DNA of 5,587 nt, from contig JAEWCJ010000227.1 of assembly GCA_023390695.1 (NCBI GenBank), forward strand, positions 1 to 5,587. The letters run 5' to 3'. Positions 4,848 to 5,587 of this stretch are shown piece after piece (positions within the stretch are counted from its first letter, which is position 1; each line of letters opens with the position of its first letter). Made by a program: the position numbers and the translations under genes. The notes beneath the pieces are model-generated. The model saw nothing but the letters and a program-made list of their open reading frames with translations, did not search any database and had not been told where the DNA came from. The DNA comes from Pseudomonadota bacterium. Lineage in GTDB: Bacteria > Pseudomonadota > Alphaproteobacteria > Rhizobiales > Xanthobacteraceae.

Positions 4848-5587
4848 ATGCGTCTCTGCCGTTTCGACGAGAACCGCCTCGGGCTTGTGACAGGCGACGA
4901 GGTCGCCGACGTTTCGGCCGCGCTCGATCTGCTGCCTCAGGTCCGCTGGCCCCTCCCTCCTGGCGACCTGCTGATTGCCAATCTCGATAAAGTGCGCAAC
5001 CGCATCGCAGCACTGGCGGAAAGCGCGCCGCGCCAGCGGCTGGACCAGATCAAGCTGAACAGCCCCGTGGCCAATCCCAGCAAGATCATCGCGGCGCCCG
5101 TCAACTACATGAAGCATGTCGAGGAGGCGCGCGCCGACGCCGGCATCAATTTCGGCACCGATATCAAGACCATCGACCATTACGGTCTGTTCCTGAAATC
5201 CAATACGTCGCTCATCGGACCGGGCGAGCCGGTGCGGCTGCCGGCCCTTGAACGCCGCATGGATCATGAAATCGAACTCGCTCTGGTCATCGGGCGGGAA
5301 GGCTATCGCATTCCGGAAGCGCGAGCGCTGGACTACGTCGCCGGCTATGCGGTCTCACTCGACATGGTCATCCGCGGACCGGAAGACCGGAGCTGGCGCA
5401 AGTCCTACGACACGTTCAGCGTCGTCGGTCCCTGGCTGACCACCGCCGACGAGGTGAAAAACCCCGATAATCTCGATTTCCGGATCAAGGTGAACGGCGA
5501 GACCAAGCAGGAATCGAACACCCGATATCTGATCTTCGGTCTCGCCAAGCTGATTTCCTATGCCTCGCAGGCCTATCGCCTTTATCC
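4848..5587 (+). CDS. Fumarylacetoacetate hydrolase (FAH) family protein, 3' end cut by window
   Basis: The first 246 complete codons of a cytosolic metal-dependent enzyme of the FAH superfamily (COG0179 type: hydrolases, decarboxylases and isomerases of beta-keto or hydroxymuconate acids). The full protein is probably near 280-310 residues, so most of the catalytic domain is present. A small N-terminal domain (about 1-75) is followed by the FAH fold from about 78 (Ile-Ile-Ala-Ala-Pro-Val-Asn-Tyr, with His90 nearby). The metal ligands are visible: Glu141 and Glu143 in His-Glu-Ile-Glu-Leu-Ala-Leu-Val-Ile-Gly (140-149), and Asp172 in Gly-Tyr-Ala-Val-Ser-Leu-Asp. The Lys-Ser-Tyr-Asp-Thr-Phe-x-x-Val-Gly-Pro-Trp segment (185-196) is the usual active-site block. 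The frame has no stop before the window edge. The substrate cannot be told from sequence; a role in aromatic-ring breakdown is likely from the family. It is divergent from the cysteine-rich gene, 406 bases away. Confidence 0.92.
   Translation, partial: MRLCRFDENRLGLVTGDEVADVSAALDLLPQVRWPLPPGDLLIANLDKVRNRIAALAESAPRQRLDQIKLNSPVANPSKIIAAPVNYMKHVEEARADAGINFGTDIKTIDHYGLFLKSNTSLIGPGEPVRLPALERRMDHEIELALVIGREGYRIPEARALDYVAGYAVSLDMVIRGPEDRSWRKSYDTFSVVGPWLTTADEVKNPDNLDFRIKVNGETKQESNTRYLIFGLAKLISYASQAYRLY

Noticed and set aside
4743..5267. A 174-codon minus-strand open frame opposite the start of the FAH-family gene
   Set aside because: It is the complement of a frame with clear FAH metal-binding motifs; the translation has no recognisable features.

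Overview
The window looks like an ordinary stretch of chromosome from a GC-rich alphaproteobacterium, most likely of the Hyphomicrobiales (Bradyrhizobium/Rhodopseudomonas/Afipia-like). This is an inference from the high GC content, the codon use and the character of the proteins: small OmpA-domain proteins without a barrel, HdeD/DUF308 proteins and an FAH-family protein with its usual N-terminal domain. I see no rRNA, tRNA, CRISPR array, insertion sequence, phage gene or sign of recent transfer.

Layout. (1) Positions 26-2490, plus strand: a tight four-gene block with gaps of 33 bases or less. It encodes a GstB-like glutathione S-transferase, a glutathionyl-hydroquinone reductase (YqjG/PcpF type, Cys-Pro-Trp-Ala-His active site), a small DoxX-type membrane protein and a small secreted protein of unknown function with a Cys-Lys-Cys motif. 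(2) Positions 2491-2631: a convergent intergenic gap holding a perfect 16-bp inverted repeat with a 4-base loop, probably the shared end of transcription. (3) Positions 2632-3210, minus strand: an HdeD/DUF308 membrane protein made of three internal repeats. (4) Positions 3390-4441, minus strand: two exported proteins 32 bases apart. The upstream one is a cysteine-rich protein with two four-cysteine repeats; the downstream one carries an OmpA-type peptidoglycan-binding domain. (5) Positions 4442-4847: a divergent intergenic region of about 400 bases with several short inverted repeats and no convincing gene. (6) From 4848 to the right edge, plus strand: the first 246 complete codons of a fumarylacetoacetate hydrolase (FAH) family protein, cut off by the window.

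How the genes may work together. The plus-strand block pairs two glutathione-dependent enzymes with a DoxX-like membrane protein. In E. coli the DoxX-family gene yqjF lies next to yqjG, so the pairing recurs and points to handling of quinones or electrophiles. The minus-strand genes are all envelope proteins: an inner-membrane HdeD-like protein, a periplasmic disulfide-rich protein and a peptidoglycan-binding protein. The FAH-family gene would fit aromatic-ring catabolism, but its substrate cannot be read from the sequence. I found no clear evidence of a wholly new system. The least explained items are the cysteine-rich/OmpA pair, the Cys-x-Cys secreted protein and the palindromes in the two intergenic regions.
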